NCBI GenBank assembly: GCA_030604195.1 | Contig: JAUVWI010000018.1 | Span: forward strand, 1-52,538 | Length of the DNA: 52,538 bases | Reading direction: 5' to 3' | Source: Spirochaetales bacterium | GTDB lineage: Bacteria > Spirochaetota > Spirochaetia > SZUA-6 > DRHE01 | Shown here: positions 35,728 to 44,780 of the stretch, in pieces | How the letters are laid out: every line of letters starts with the position of its first letter | How positions within the stretch are numbered: the first letter of the stretch is position 1 | Made by a program: the position numbers and the translations under genes | Notes under the pieces: model-generated | Told to the model about the DNA's origin: nothing | Databases searched by the model: none | The model's input: the letters and a program-made list of their open reading frames with translations, nothing else

Positions 35728-36948
35728 ATGCGTATAAGCTTTTTAATATTAACCCTGGCAATTTCGACGCTAGTTTTTTTCTCCTGCAGTGAGCCTGTAA
35801 TTCAGGAATTAAGCAGGGAAGAACTCTTCACTTTGAAGCTGGGAAAAATGGAAGATCAAATTGATCTCTTCCTTTATGGCGGCAACTTATCAAATCGTAA
35901 AACCAGTATTTTTATGCGGGATGGATTGTTCTATATTGCCAACGGAAACTCCTCAAAGGTGATGGAGTTTTCCTCTTACGGAGATCTGATTTTTTTACTC
36001 TATAATCCGGAACGGAATCCTGAACCAGTTTCTCTGATTGTCAAAGGGGATCAGGAAACTAATGCCACCCGCAAGGCGGCGAGATATCCCTTTAACAATA
36101 TCGGCTCCCTGGTGGTTGATAGTCAGAAACGGATTTACATAGAAGATGAAGTACCGGCTGAGCGCCAGGTCAAAGACAAAGAATTGGATGTTTTACTGAG
36201 CCGGCTTATTTACCGCTTTGACCGCCATGGCAAGTTTATAGATTTTATTGGACAGGAAGGAGTGGGAGGCACGCCTTTTTGCTATATTGAGAGCATACAG
36301 ATAACCGAAGCGGATGAACTGGTGGTAGTCTGCCGTAGTACGGCAAAGTGGCTTATTTTCTGGTTTTCCTCTGACGGCAACCTGTTATATGAGGTGGAAA
36401 TCGATCAGGAACATCTACCTCTGCCCAATGAGAAAGCAATCCCCAGCCTGTCAAAGATTCTTGCGGATCGTAAGGATCCGGTACTCCACCTGATGCTTTA
36501 TTATTATAGAGAGAAGATCGATGAGGCGACAAAGGCAAAATCCACAGTCAGGAACTTTGCCGCCTGTATTTACCGCCTCAATTTACAGACCGGCCGTTAT
36601 GAAGAAGGTTATATTGCAGTTCCCCATAATGGTGAAAGAATTGAGCGTATCGGCTCCCGTGAGATCAGTGTGGATAATCCCTCCTATGAGCTTATTGGAC
36701 TTAACAATCTCGGGTTTTATTATCTCTTGCGCCGTGAGGGCAATAATCTCTTCCAGCTCTTATTACTTACAAAATCGGGAAAGATTGCGGTACGGCGGCG
36801 CCTGCTAATGGAGGATTCTGATCTCTATTTTAAAGCATTGAACCTTTCAGCATCCGGGATTATATATACTCTGCTGGGTGAAGAACAGGATGTGAAAGTA
36901 ATCTGGTGGCGAAGTGACAGGCTGGCTAAGCGAGAAGTGAATGATTGA
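35728..36948 (+). CDS. Spirochaete-type lipoprotein, probable beta-propeller
   Basis: A 406-residue lipoprotein. Signal peptide MRISFLILTLAISTLVFF then S-C, with Cys20 as the likely lipidation site. The rest has repeating short motifs with aromatic and glycine turns (FSSYGDLIFLLYN, YRFDRHGKFIDFIGQEG, WFSSDGNLLYEVEI, LLTKSGKIAVRRRLL), a pattern suggesting a beta-propeller-like fold. It resembles a conserved spirochaete lipoprotein family (I recall a LIC_12708-type label, not verified). Function unknown. It overlaps the next gene by eight bases. Confidence 0.65.
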   Translation: MRISFLILTLAISTLVFFSCSEPVIQELSREELFTLKLGKMEDQIDLFLYGGNLSNRKTSIFMRDGLFYIANGNSSKVMEFSSYGDLIFLLYNPERNPEPVSLIVKGDQETNATRKAARYPFNNIGSLVVDSQKRIYIEDEVPAERQVKDKELDVLLSRLIYRFDRHGKFIDFIGQEGVGGTPFCYIESIQITEADELVVVCRSTAKWLIFWFSSDGNLLYEVEIDQEHLPLPNEKAIPSLSKILADRKDPVLHLMLYYYREKIDEATKAKSTVRNFAACIYRLNLQTGRYEEGYIAVPHNGERIERIGSREISVDNPSYELIGLNNLGFYYLLRREGNNLFQLLLLTKSGKIAVRRRLLMEDSDLYFKALNLSASGIIYTLLGEEQDVKVIWWRSDRLAKREVND

Positions 36949-37453
36949 TAAGAAAGAGAGCTCCGACGGTCTCTATTTCCACTATAACCGTGAGGACAGG
37001 CTTTCCAGGGAGGGTGCACCGGACCTTGCAAAGAGAAAGGGCGGCATTCTTAGAGGAAACCGCTCCTTAACTATTCTACTGCTGGATATATTGCTGTTGC
37101 TGCTGATTGCATTTGTGGTTATCGGCTTATTCCAGAGAAGCTCTCACAAGGGTAAGTTAGAGGGCTATGCACTCACACTGAGCGCACTGGCCTATCAGGA
37201 TGCGGCCTATGTTACACTTACCCTGGAAAGCTTGAAAGCCGCAGCTGAACCACCGCGTGTTTTTGTTAAATTCTATCTCTCAGGGTCGGATGAAGAACTC
37301 TTTGTATCAGATGCGCTTCCATTAAAGGAGCAAGAGAAAATAGTTCTTAAAGGCAGCCTGCCACTTTACGGGGATGAAGAAGAGGTCCTGGCTGAAGTTA
37401 AAATCGGCGATAAAAGTAAAATATTGAAAAAGAGTTTTAGCGCCCTCAATTAA
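36941..37453 (+). CDS. Small single-pass membrane protein
   Basis: A 170-residue protein with a charged cytoplasmic N-terminus (about 40 residues), one membrane segment (LTILLLDILLLLLIAFVVIG, about residues 43-62) and a periplasmic domain of about 100 residues with a beta-rich pattern. The family is not recognised. It starts inside the end of the lipoprotein gene (eight-base overlap) and is probably its functional partner. Confidence 0.6.
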   Translation: MIDKKESSDGLYFHYNREDRLSREGAPDLAKRKGGILRGNRSLTILLLDILLLLLIAFVVIGLFQRSSHKGKLEGYALTLSALAYQDAAYVTLTLESLKAAAEPPRVFVKFYLSGSDEELFVSDALPLKEQEKIVLKGSLPLYGDEEEVLAEVKIGDKSKILKKSFSALN

Positions 37454-37485
37454 CGGCTATCAAAATCTCCAAGAGCCCGCCTAGA

Positions 37486-38808
37486 TTAAAAACTATATTT
37501 GGCATTTATGAAGAGAGCATCATTTTCATCAAAACTTCCAAATTGCGTGCCTCTGTCCCCTCCGAAAATATGCGCACCGGCTGCAAGAGATAATGAATCG
37601 GAAAAATCATATTCAACTTTGGTAATGATCAGATAATCTTCATCCTCAAGTTCATAGATAGCGCCTACTTCCGCATATAATCTCTCTTCCAGGAAATTGC
37701 CGGTTAACCCCACGATAATGGTATTCAGAGTATCGACAGGTTTAAGAGTATTGGAGTTGAGACCTATTCCGGTGATTTCCCCGGAAAACTGCAGGTTGAT
37801 ACTATAGTCAGTAAAAAAAGCATAGTCCGCGCCGATCGCCCATCTCAAGTAAGGATCTGCTATATCGCTATCTTCACCTTGCGTATCCTCGGTAATAAAA
37901 AAGGCGCATTCCGTCCTCAGGCTCAACTCGCCTATTGCTTTAGCTAAATCCAGCCCGATTATATGCAGCCGGTGATACCTTGGGGTCACGGTAACAGTAA
38001 CCTCCCCGGGTCCGGGCGAATCAAGAGCGAATTCCTGATTTGCTGTGGGGTTGTCATCCCAGGTATAAAAGTAGCTGCCTGAAAAATCATACCCGCCCAT
38101 CGAGCTTGCCGCTCTTACTCCTGCTTCGGAATGGGCGAGTCTCTTTGACGGATAGACCGTGGGATTCGGCGTAACAGAATCTACAGTATATGTGGACCCG
38201 CCAATGACAATGGTTTCAGGAAAGGGTGGCTGGTAAAAGGCCCAGTCCGAATCCTGGCCGGGATAGACACTTTCGAAAAAGTATGGAATGTATATTCCCT
38301 CGATATGAAGATAGTAATCGAACAGGTAGGCATCCGCTTTCAGCATGGGAATCGCTATTTTCATGTTCGAGAAGTCGAGAATGTCAAAGCCTCTGTAATC
38401 CATGGGATTGATATTATCGGTCGGGGCGAAGGCATCGACTTTACCCCAGCTTACAAGCTGGCTCCCCAACCTGAAATCAAATATTCCTATTGCCATATCT
38501 ATGTAAAGCTCTTTAAGGTTTACTCCGAAATAGTTATCCGTATCTCCATACTGGAGCGTAGATCCCGGCATATCATCATTCCCATAAGCATGTTTCAAAT
38601 CCAACTCGGCGTAAGCAGAGACATTATCTTCTATTGATGAATTGATTTTCAGGGTAAAAACCTCATTCAGTTTCATAAAGTCGAAGGGATCATTCAGTCG
38701 AACACTCGCTTGATTATCGATAGAGCCGTTCAGTTCAGTTTGGGCTGCACCATTCACTCCCAATAGAACTATTAGAATTATGGAGAGAATCATGATTTTA
38801 GCTCTCAT
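37486..38808 (-). CDS. Outer-membrane beta-barrel protein, DUF1302-like
   Basis: A 440-residue protein with a signal peptide (MRAKIMILSIILIVLLGVNG-A-A-Q) and alternating hydrophobic/polar strands ending in phenylalanine (INAKYSF), as expected for an outer-membrane barrel. FRLGSQLVSWGKVDAF, NPMDYRGFDILDFSNMKIAI and the aromatic-rich body resemble DUF1302-type proteins that accompany RND/MMPL exporters and LolA-like proteins. It is third in the sigma-54 operon, one base after the LolA-like gene. Confidence 0.75.
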   Translation of the reverse strand: MRAKIMILSIILIVLLGVNGAAQTELNGSIDNQASVRLNDPFDFMKLNEVFTLKINSSIEDNVSAYAELDLKHAYGNDDMPGSTLQYGDTDNYFGVNLKELYIDMAIGIFDFRLGSQLVSWGKVDAFAPTDNINPMDYRGFDILDFSNMKIAIPMLKADAYLFDYYLHIEGIYIPYFFESVYPGQDSDWAFYQPPFPETIVIGGSTYTVDSVTPNPTVYPSKRLAHSEAGVRAASSMGGYDFSGSYFYTWDDNPTANQEFALDSPGPGEVTVTVTPRYHRLHIIGLDLAKAIGELSLRTECAFFITEDTQGEDSDIADPYLRWAIGADYAFFTDYSINLQFSGEITGIGLNSNTLKPVDTLNTIIVGLTGNFLEERLYAEVGAIYELEDEDYLIITKVEYDFSDSLSLAAGAHIFGGDRGTQFGSFDENDALFINAKYSF

Positions 38809-38809
38809 T

Positions 38810-39622
38810 CTAATTCTCCTTTGTCAGATATCTCCGGGTAAAGAAGTCATCTGAAATTCCTGTGTTGACTTCGATTTCATCGTAGCTTATTACGGTTTTA
38901 TTACCTTCTTTCTGCTCATCAATCATTACAACATGGGTTGCAATCCAGACACCGGCTTTTTCAAGTTCTTTGAAATCACTAAATTTCATTATCTTCAAGT
39001 AATTGCCATGTTTGTCATAGTACTTCACCTGTACTGTGGAAAAAATATCCTTCCGCACCCAGGTAATCTTTTTACCATAGCCTTCATCCTTTTTGATCTC
39101 TTCAGTTGCCGGGGTTTCTTCTATGACATAACAGTCATTTCCGTCTATCATCTCACTACTCATCAGTTTATAGCTGTAATCATCAATATGCCCGGCGCTC
39201 ATATCTGCATATGACAAATCCGAGCCCATGAAGCTGCCTCCTTTGCTGCTCGATGCTATTCTTCGCACCTTTTTCAGGGCAGGAAGGTAAAGCCATTGAT
39301 CGTCGTCCCTGTCTGAATATTCTATTGTTAGAAACCCGGTTCCCTTTACATCTGCGGGATGTGTAAATCTGATTAATGATCTGTCATTTCCCTGGTCGTT
39401 GCTTTTTATCCACATTTTCATCTTCCTTACACGCTTTGAATCGCCCCTCCTGATTTCCATGGTCAGTAGGTAGGTACTGTCAGCCGTTTTATTGTCCTCA
39501 TCGGCTTTCTGCATAATTTGCCTCGCAGTAAGATCCTGATCACCATAAACGGGAAATTGAATGGCTGCTGTCAGAAAGCAAAGTATAGCCAAAGACATTA
39601 AGATTCCTTTTTTTGTTTTCAT
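38810..39622 (-). CDS. Outer-membrane lipoprotein-sorting protein (LolA-like)
   Basis: A 270-residue exported protein. Signal peptide KGILMSLAILCFLTAAIQF, then a LolA/LolB-like half-barrel domain: TARQIMQKADEDNKTADSTY, RVRKMKMWIKSNDQG, DVKGTGFLTIEY, DDQWLYLPALKKVRRI, SYADMSAGHIDDY. It probably carries a lipid or lipoprotein between the MMPL exporter and the outer membrane. ATG 39622 is chosen over GTG 39631 because AAGGAG lies eight bases before it. The start region overlaps the end of the exporter gene by 83 bases. Confidence 0.82.
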   Translation of the reverse strand: MKTKKGILMSLAILCFLTAAIQFPVYGDQDLTARQIMQKADEDNKTADSTYLLTMEIRRGDSKRVRKMKMWIKSNDQGNDRSLIRFTHPADVKGTGFLTIEYSDRDDDQWLYLPALKKVRRIASSSKGGSFMGSDLSYADMSAGHIDDYSYKLMSSEMIDGNDCYVIEETPATEEIKKDEGYGKKITWVRKDIFSTVQVKYYDKHGNYLKIMKFSDFKELEKAGVWIATHVVMIDEQKEGNKTVISYDEIEVNTGISDDFFTRRYLTKEN

Positions 39623-41909
39623 TTTGTACACTCCTTGTTTGATTGTTTGATTGTTTGATTAAAATTCTATTCCTGTCGCGCAGGAACAATAATGCCGGTA
39701 ATAGGGTCATGGAGGCCACGCTGGAAAAGAACATGGTTAATGCAATGAGGTAGCCGAAACGAATCAGCGGCGGCATAGACGCGAATAGCAGCATGAGAAA
39801 TCCCAACCCCACGGCCACGGCATTATAGATAATTGCTTTACCGGTATTTGATATAGTAATTTTTAGTGCTTCCCGGACGCTTCTACCAATATTGAGCTCT
39901 TCCCTGTAGCGATTGAAGAAGTGAATGGCATAATCTATTCCGATGCCTATGGCAATGCTCGATACCATGGCTGTAGCAATATCTAAGGGTATTTTAAACC
40001 AGCCCATTATACCGAAGTTCAGAATCACGGTAAGAGAAACAGGCAGAACACAGAATATTCCATAGATCAATGATCTTGTGAGCAGAACCATCAGCACAAA
40101 AATTACCAGAATTGCCAACCCTAAGCTTTGCAGTTGACCCTTTACCAGCAAATTGTCCATGGCCCCGGTCAATACAGGCATGCCCGTTAAAACTACCCGG
40201 GTATCGCTTGAAAAATGCTTTTTAATAGTTTTTTCCACTTTTTCAACCATTTTTTCCACTTCTAAGGTGCTTACACTTTCCACCCTGACCTGGATTGAAG
40301 CCCGGTCATAGTCGAAAGTAATGAAATTATCCAGCGAATCCGCACCTCCCATTTCTAAGAGCAGGAAATATTGGGCAACCTCTTCCTGCGTTTTAGGGAG
40401 AATTGCAAATTCCTCTTTTCCTTCGTGCAGCGCTTTAGTTGTATTGCGCAGTATATTTACTATGGAAGAAGGCTTTCCCAGTATTTCAATGACGCTGATC
40501 TCATTTTCAAATTGCTCCATAGCCTTTAAAACTTTCGGATCCAGAATATCGCCCTTTACGGCAACCTGAATAATCTCACTGCCGTCGAAGTTCTCTTTTA
40601 TAATATTCTCAGCCGCCACTATCGGGTGGTCAGGTTTGAAAAAGCTGTCTATATCAGATTCAGCACCGTCGATAAACATAATTCCTACTCCGGTAAATAG
40701 CGTAATCAGGCAGGCGAATATTATTATCAACTTTGCTCTATTCACTACAAAATCGGCCCATTTTTCCAACACTCCTGTAAGTGCAGTTTTCTTTTTTTTC
40801 TCAAAGCGTTTCCTGTTGAGTGGTAATAAGGAGAGGAGAGCCAGGAATAGGGTAATAGTAATGATAAAGGCAATTCCCACTCCAATCGCGGTAAAGAGCC
40901 CGAAAGTTTTAATAGGGCGTATGGACGAAGTATAGAGGGTAGCGAAGCCGATCATGGTGGTAATGGTGGTCAAAAAGCAGGACAGGCCGACTTCGACCAT
41001 AGTCTTTAAGAGCAGCTCCTTTTTCTCTGAGCCAAGTGCAATTTCCTCCCGGTATCTGGTTATAATATGGATTCCGTCTGCTATTCCCATGCTGATAAGA
41101 ATGATCGGCATGATCACACTGATGCTTGCAAAGGGAATGCCGGTGTATCCCATAAGACCGACAACCCAGATGATCGTAGCAATTACTATAAGCAGGGGCA
41201 GAACTATGCCCCTGATATTACGAAAGCTTGAGTACAGTACGGCAATCATGACCAGAATGGCCAGGGGGAGCAGCGTGGACATATCGTCACTGCTCATCCT
41301 GTTTACCTCCCGGTTCATTATATCTTCACCTGCTATATGCACCTTTTCATCCAGTCCAAGCCTTTGAATGGTTTTTTTAACATTATTAATAACAGCATCC
41401 TTATCCGCGTTGGAGGCCATTTGAACTATAATCAGGGCAATTTCCCCATTTTTAGAGACAATCTGCCCGGTATAGTCATCATCGGACAACACTCTCTCTC
41501 TTAATTGTTGAAGCTCCGCCTGGCCGGTTGGAATATCCTCAATGATTTCCGCCACCACAATGCCCTCTTCAACACCCCTGATTTCCTCGACATTGGTGAT
41601 GCTGGTAACGGAATTGACCTGATTCACTTCCTCCAATTCCAGGGTAAGACGCTCTATCTCATGTAATGACCGGTTAGTAAAAACCTCACCCATGTCCAGA
41701 ATAATCATGATAAACGAGGCGCCTCCGAAGGTCTGATCAATCTCATCGAATGCCAATACCTGGGGATCGTTTTCGGGAAGCATATTCCTTATCTCATTAG
41801 CCATAGTTACTCTGCTGAAGCCGAAGTAGAAGAAAAGGGTCAATAAAATTGTAATTACTATTACGATTATTGGATATTTGATAACCCATTCTGTCAGTTT
41901 CTTAAGCAT
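39540..41909 (-). CDS. RND/MMPL-family exporter
   Basis: A 789-residue inner-membrane exporter with 12 predicted membrane segments in two halves, each with one segment before a large periplasmic loop and five behind it. Motifs: IIMIILDMGEVF, MPIILISMGIADGIHIITRY in the first half and SSIAIGIGIDYAIHFFNRY in the second, where the aspartates belong to the proton path. The size and the DUF1302 and LolA-like neighbours fit the hopanoid/lipid-exporting HpnN-like or outer-membrane-biogenesis type. GAGGAG before ATG 41909 decides the start; an upstream in-frame codon at 41975 lies beyond the predicted sigma-54 transcription start. The last 35 residues run through an 8-base tandem repeat and into the next gene and look unselected. 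Confidence 0.85.
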   Translation of the reverse strand: MLKKLTEWVIKYPIIVIVITILLTLFFYFGFSRVTMANEIRNMLPENDPQVLAFDEIDQTFGGASFIMIILDMGEVFTNRSLHEIERLTLELEEVNQVNSVTSITNVEEIRGVEEGIVVAEIIEDIPTGQAELQQLRERVLSDDDYTGQIVSKNGEIALIIVQMASNADKDAVINNVKKTIQRLGLDEKVHIAGEDIMNREVNRMSSDDMSTLLPLAILVMIAVLYSSFRNIRGIVLPLLIVIATIIWVVGLMGYTGIPFASISVIMPIILISMGIADGIHIITRYREEIALGSEKKELLLKTMVEVGLSCFLTTITTMIGFATLYTSSIRPIKTFGLFTAIGVGIAFIITITLFLALLSLLPLNRKRFEKKKKTALTGVLEKWADFVVNRAKLIIIFACLITLFTGVGIMFIDGAESDIDSFFKPDHPIVAAENIIKENFDGSEIIQVAVKGDILDPKVLKAMEQFENEISVIEILGKPSSIVNILRNTTKALHEGKEEFAILPKTQEEVAQYFLLLEMGGADSLDNFITFDYDRASIQVRVESVSTLEVEKMVEKVEKTIKKHFSSDTRVVLTGMPVLTGAMDNLLVKGQLQSLGLAILVIFVLMVLLTRSLIYGIFCVLPVSLTVILNFGIMGWFKIPLDIATAMVSSIAIGIGIDYAIHFFNRYREELNIGRSVREALKITISNTGKAIIYNAVAVGLGFLMLLFASMPPLIRFGYLIALTMFFSSVASMTLLPALLFLRDRNRILIKQSNNQTRSVQNENKKRNLNVFGYTLLSDSSHSISRLW
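39637..39660. repeat. Tandem repeat, three copies of GTTTGATT
   Basis: Three exact 8-base units lie within the exporter's C-terminal codons and directly abut the Shine-Dalgarno of the LolA-like gene. A change of one copy would shift the exporter reading frame only in its last about 30 codons. Confidence 0.8.
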
Positions 41910-41948
41910 CAGTTTTTGCTCCTCTGTTCTTTTGATACAGTCAATAGA

Positions 41949-41964
41949 AGCAAATAACGTGCCA
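41949..41964 (-). promoter_or_regulatory. Sigma-54 promoter of the RND-LolA-barrel operon
   Basis: On the minus strand TGGCAC-GTTAT-TTGCT matches the -24/-12 consensus at every key position (GG and GC with ten-base spacing). It lies 40 bases before ATG 41909. Confidence 0.85.
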
Positions 41965-42015
41965 AGAAATAGCAAGCTAAAAGGGTAGTATAGAGGGTTT
42001 TAAAGGTGCCCAAAT

Positions 42016-42042
42016 TTTTGACAACGGGTTAATCTGTCAAAA
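42016..42042. promoter_or_regulatory. Upstream activator palindrome shared by two sigma-54 promoters
   Basis: TTTTGACA and TGTCAAAA, perfect 8-base arms around an 11-base spacer, centred at 42029. It is about 72 bases from the minus-strand and 61 bases from the plus-strand -24/-12 element, ideal for an NtrC-type activator. The regulator encoded at 43323-44639 is the likely binder. Confidence 0.65.
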
Positions 42043-42082
42043 TTTTTAACACTATTTTCCGGGAATTAGTATGTTTCGCATA

Positions 42083-42098
42083 TGGCACATATCTTGCT
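42083..42098 (+). promoter_or_regulatory. Sigma-54 promoter of the kinase-regulator operon
   Basis: TGGCAC-ATATC-TTGCT, a full -24/-12 match, 67 bases before ATG 42166. It points to positive autoregulation by the NtrC-type protein it helps express. Confidence 0.85.
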
Positions 42099-42165
42099 AT
42101 ATATTTAATCAGGAGTTGTTGCTGTCCTTGTTTAATAGAAAACATTATAATTGGGGACGGACGCA

Positions 42166-43326
42166 ATGAAACGGCTTATGAAAAAAGAAATATTATTCCG
42201 AATAGCTTTGATCACACTTCTTATAATCATGATTACCATTCCAACAGCCCTATTTTTGCTGCAACCGGGTGCAAACCTTCAGACCATGTTAAAAAAGATC
42301 CTCAAACATGATGATAATGATGATAATAAGGCTATAATTTTGGGAATCGGCATATATCAATCCTCAGGTACACCTATTATTAGAGTAGGAAGTGCTCCGC
42401 AATATGTCTACAGCACGGAAGTTTCCTCCGAACCCATAGTTGATGACAAGGATAAATCCTTGAAGCTTATCCGTGATATTGGATATCTGGACAATTTACC
42501 CGGCGGTGGACACATTTATATTGAATTCGATATACGCGAAATGTTAACAAGGTTCCGTTCATTACAATTAATCGCTTTTTTCATTTTTATCATTATTTCA
42601 ACACTATTTATCGTTTTATATAGAAAAAACCTGGCTTACCGGAAGAAAATAAAATCCCAGGAACAACTTGCTCAATTGGGAGAAATTGCCAGGACTCTAT
42701 CACACGAAATTAAAAATCCGCTGGGCGCCATCCGCATGCAAACCGGATATCTGAGAAGGTTATTACACAAGGATGATAATAGCAAATCCAAAGTTGAAAG
42801 GCTTTCGATAATTGAAGAGGAGGTACAGCGGCTGGCCCTGCTTACAAACAGAATTGGTGATTTTTTACGAGATCCTGTAGGAACCCCGGTAAAAATTGAA
42901 CTTTGCTCGTTCATGAAGGATATGATCAAGCGGTTTGATTGGCATATCCACTTTAATGAGCAAACAGAAAGCAGGGTACATGTGCTGGCGGACGTGGATC
43001 GCTTAAGGTCCGTGGTAGAGAATCTACTGAGGAATGCCATAGAAAGTATGGATGATTACCTTGAGAAAAGTCCGGTGGAAGTGGCCTTAAGTTCAGACGG
43101 CAAAAAGGTAACCCTGTCAATTCTCGATAGGGGAAGCGGTGTTTCAGCGGAGCAGAAGAAACGGATATTTGACCCGTTCTTTACCAGTAAGACTAAAGGG
43201 TCGGGCATAGGTCTTTTTGTATCCAGACGTTTTATAGAAGCAACAGGCGGTTCCCTGTCACTCCATTCCCGAAAGGGCGATGGGACGGAAGCGAGGATTG
43301 TGTTTAATAAGGTAGAAGAAAAATGA
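42166..43326 (+). CDS. Membrane sensor histidine kinase
   Basis: A 386-residue kinase. Two membrane segments (FRIALITLLIIMITIPTALF and LIAFFIFIIISTLFIVLY) enclose a small periplasmic sensor of about 85 residues. Then come HisKA with the phosphate-accepting His180 in TLSHEIKNPLGAIR and HATPase_c with N (VENLLRNAIESM), G1 (LDRGSGV), F (FDPFFTSK) and G2 (GSGIGLFVS) boxes. ATG 42166 is preferred over TTG 42151. The end overlaps the regulator gene by four bases. The signal sensed is unknown; the divergent envelope operon suggests envelope or lipid stress. Confidence 0.88.
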   Translation: MKRLMKKEILFRIALITLLIIMITIPTALFLLQPGANLQTMLKKILKHDDNDDNKAIILGIGIYQSSGTPIIRVGSAPQYVYSTEVSSEPIVDDKDKSLKLIRDIGYLDNLPGGGHIYIEFDIREMLTRFRSLQLIAFFIFIIISTLFIVLYRKNLAYRKKIKSQEQLAQLGEIARTLSHEIKNPLGAIRMQTGYLRRLLHKDDNSKSKVERLSIIEEEVQRLALLTNRIGDFLRDPVGTPVKIELCSFMKDMIKRFDWHIHFNEQTESRVHVLADVDRLRSVVENLLRNAIESMDDYLEKSPVEVALSSDGKKVTLSILDRGSGVSAEQKKRIFDPFFTSKTKGSGIGLFVSRRFIEATGGSLSLHSRKGDGTEARIVFNKVEEK

Positions 43327-44639
43327 AAATACTGGTTGCAGACGATGAAAGACATATTCGGGATACTATTGTCGATTTTCTAAAGCTTGAAGGAATAGAA
43401 GCATGTGCAGCAGAAAACGGCCTTTCAGCCCGCAGGATGCTGGAAACCGAGGTTTTTAAAGCGGCTGTTATTGACTTAAGGATGCCGCATATTGATGGGC
43501 TTTCACTCCTGAAGTGGATTCAGGAAGAGGGGCCGGCTATCCCGGTTATCATGATTTCTGCATATGGTGATATCAAAGATGCCGTTGAGGCCATGAAAAT
43601 CGGAGCCCGGGATTATATTGTAAAACCCTTTGATCCTGAAGAATTGGTCATTCGGATCAAGCGGATCATCGAAAATCAGGATTTAAAGGACCGTGTAGAA
43701 TTGGGTAAGCAGGAGGGCTCTGAGTTTGAGGACTGGATCGGTGAAAGCCCGCCTTTAATAGAGATTAAAAAACTTGTTGAGAAAATCGCACCGACCAATT
43801 CAACCGTGCTCATAACAGGTGAGAGCGGTACTGGAAAGGAGTTGATTGCCAGGACGATTCACCGGTTATCGCCAAGAGCAGGAGCAGCTTTTGTTGATAT
43901 CAATATTGGGGGAATGCCGGAGAATCTGCTGGAGAGTGAGCTTTTCGGCTATGAGAGGGGAGCCTTTACAGGAGCAGATTCGCGGAAAATCGGCATGTTC
44001 GAACTGGCTTCCTCGGGGACCATTTTTCTGGATGAAATCGGAGATATGCCCGCCCAGCTTCAAGTTAAGCTTTTGCGGGTAATTCAAGAGCGCAAGATGT
44101 ATCGTCTTGGGGGAACCCGGAGCATCCCGGTGGATGCCAGAATACTGGCTGCAACAAATAGGAATCTGGAAGATAGGATCAAGCAGGGTTCGTTCAGGGA
44201 AGATCTTTACTATCGGCTCAATGTAATCAGGATTGAAGTTCCGCCTCTCAAGGGTTGCAGAGAGGACATTCCTATCCTGACCGGTCACTTCATCAATAAG
44301 CTCAGTAATAAAATCGGCAGGCCCATAAGAGGCATAGACCCGGAAGCGCTGAAGAGCCTTGAGTCATATAGATTTCCCGGAAATATACGGGAACTTGAGA
44401 ATATAATTGAAAGGGCCGTTATTCTGGCTGAAACGGATACAATCAGACTCAAAGATTTGGGTCTTGCTACAGATACACCCCGATTCAGGATTAAAAGCGG
44501 AACCCTTGATCAGATTCAAAAACAGGCCATTATTGAGGCCTTAGGCAGTTGGGAGGGAAACAGAACTAAGGCCGCAGAGGAATTGGGCATTAGCCGCCAG
44601 ACCCTGTTGAATAAAATAAAGGAGTATGGCCTTGAATAG
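43323..44639 (+). CDS. NtrC-family sigma-54-dependent response regulator
   Basis: A 438-residue activator. The receiver domain has D7/D8, phosphate-accepting Asp51 (VIDLRMPHIDG) and the lysine in DYIVKPF. The AAA+ domain has Walker A GESGTGKE (about residues 166-173), the sigma-54-contacting GAFTGAD loop (213-219) and Walker B GTIFLDEIGDMP. The C-terminal Fis-type helix-turn-helix is TKAAEELGISRQTLLNKI. An intact GAFTGA and sigma-54 promoters on both sides of the spacer at 41910-42165 make it the activator of its own operon and of the exporter operon. Confidence 0.92.
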   Translation: MKILVADDERHIRDTIVDFLKLEGIEACAAENGLSARRMLETEVFKAAVIDLRMPHIDGLSLLKWIQEEGPAIPVIMISAYGDIKDAVEAMKIGARDYIVKPFDPEELVIRIKRIIENQDLKDRVELGKQEGSEFEDWIGESPPLIEIKKLVEKIAPTNSTVLITGESGTGKELIARTIHRLSPRAGAAFVDINIGGMPENLLESELFGYERGAFTGADSRKIGMFELASSGTIFLDEIGDMPAQLQVKLLRVIQERKMYRLGGTRSIPVDARILAATNRNLEDRIKQGSFREDLYYRLNVIRIEVPPLKGCREDIPILTGHFINKLSNKIGRPIRGIDPEALKSLESYRFPGNIRELENIIERAVILAETDTIRLKDLGLATDTPRFRIKSGTLDQIQKQAIIEALGSWEGNRTKAAEELGISRQTLLNKIKEYGLE

Positions 44640-44725
44640 TGATTTTTTTGCTCTTATCACCCACACTCTTTATCTTTGATAGTTAATAGCTCAGAATGAT
44701 TCTTGCTGATTAATTGGGTATTACT

Positions 44726-44734
44726 TGTTATAAT
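44726..44734 (+). promoter_or_regulatory. Extended -10 promoter of the defence operon
   Basis: TG-T-TATAAT, a perfect -10 with the TGN extension, 46 bases before ATG 44781. No good -35 at 17 bases, which the extension can replace. The region 44640-44725 holds nothing else clear. Confidence 0.5.
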
Positions 44735-44780
44735 AGATCTATTAATAATGGGAGTAGAAAATAATATAGGAAGGTTAAGA

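Noticed and set aside
44640-44700. Terminator after the NtrC-type gene
   Set aside because: Only a weak GTGAT/ATCAC pairing around a T-run is visible, in the wrong order for a rho-independent terminator.
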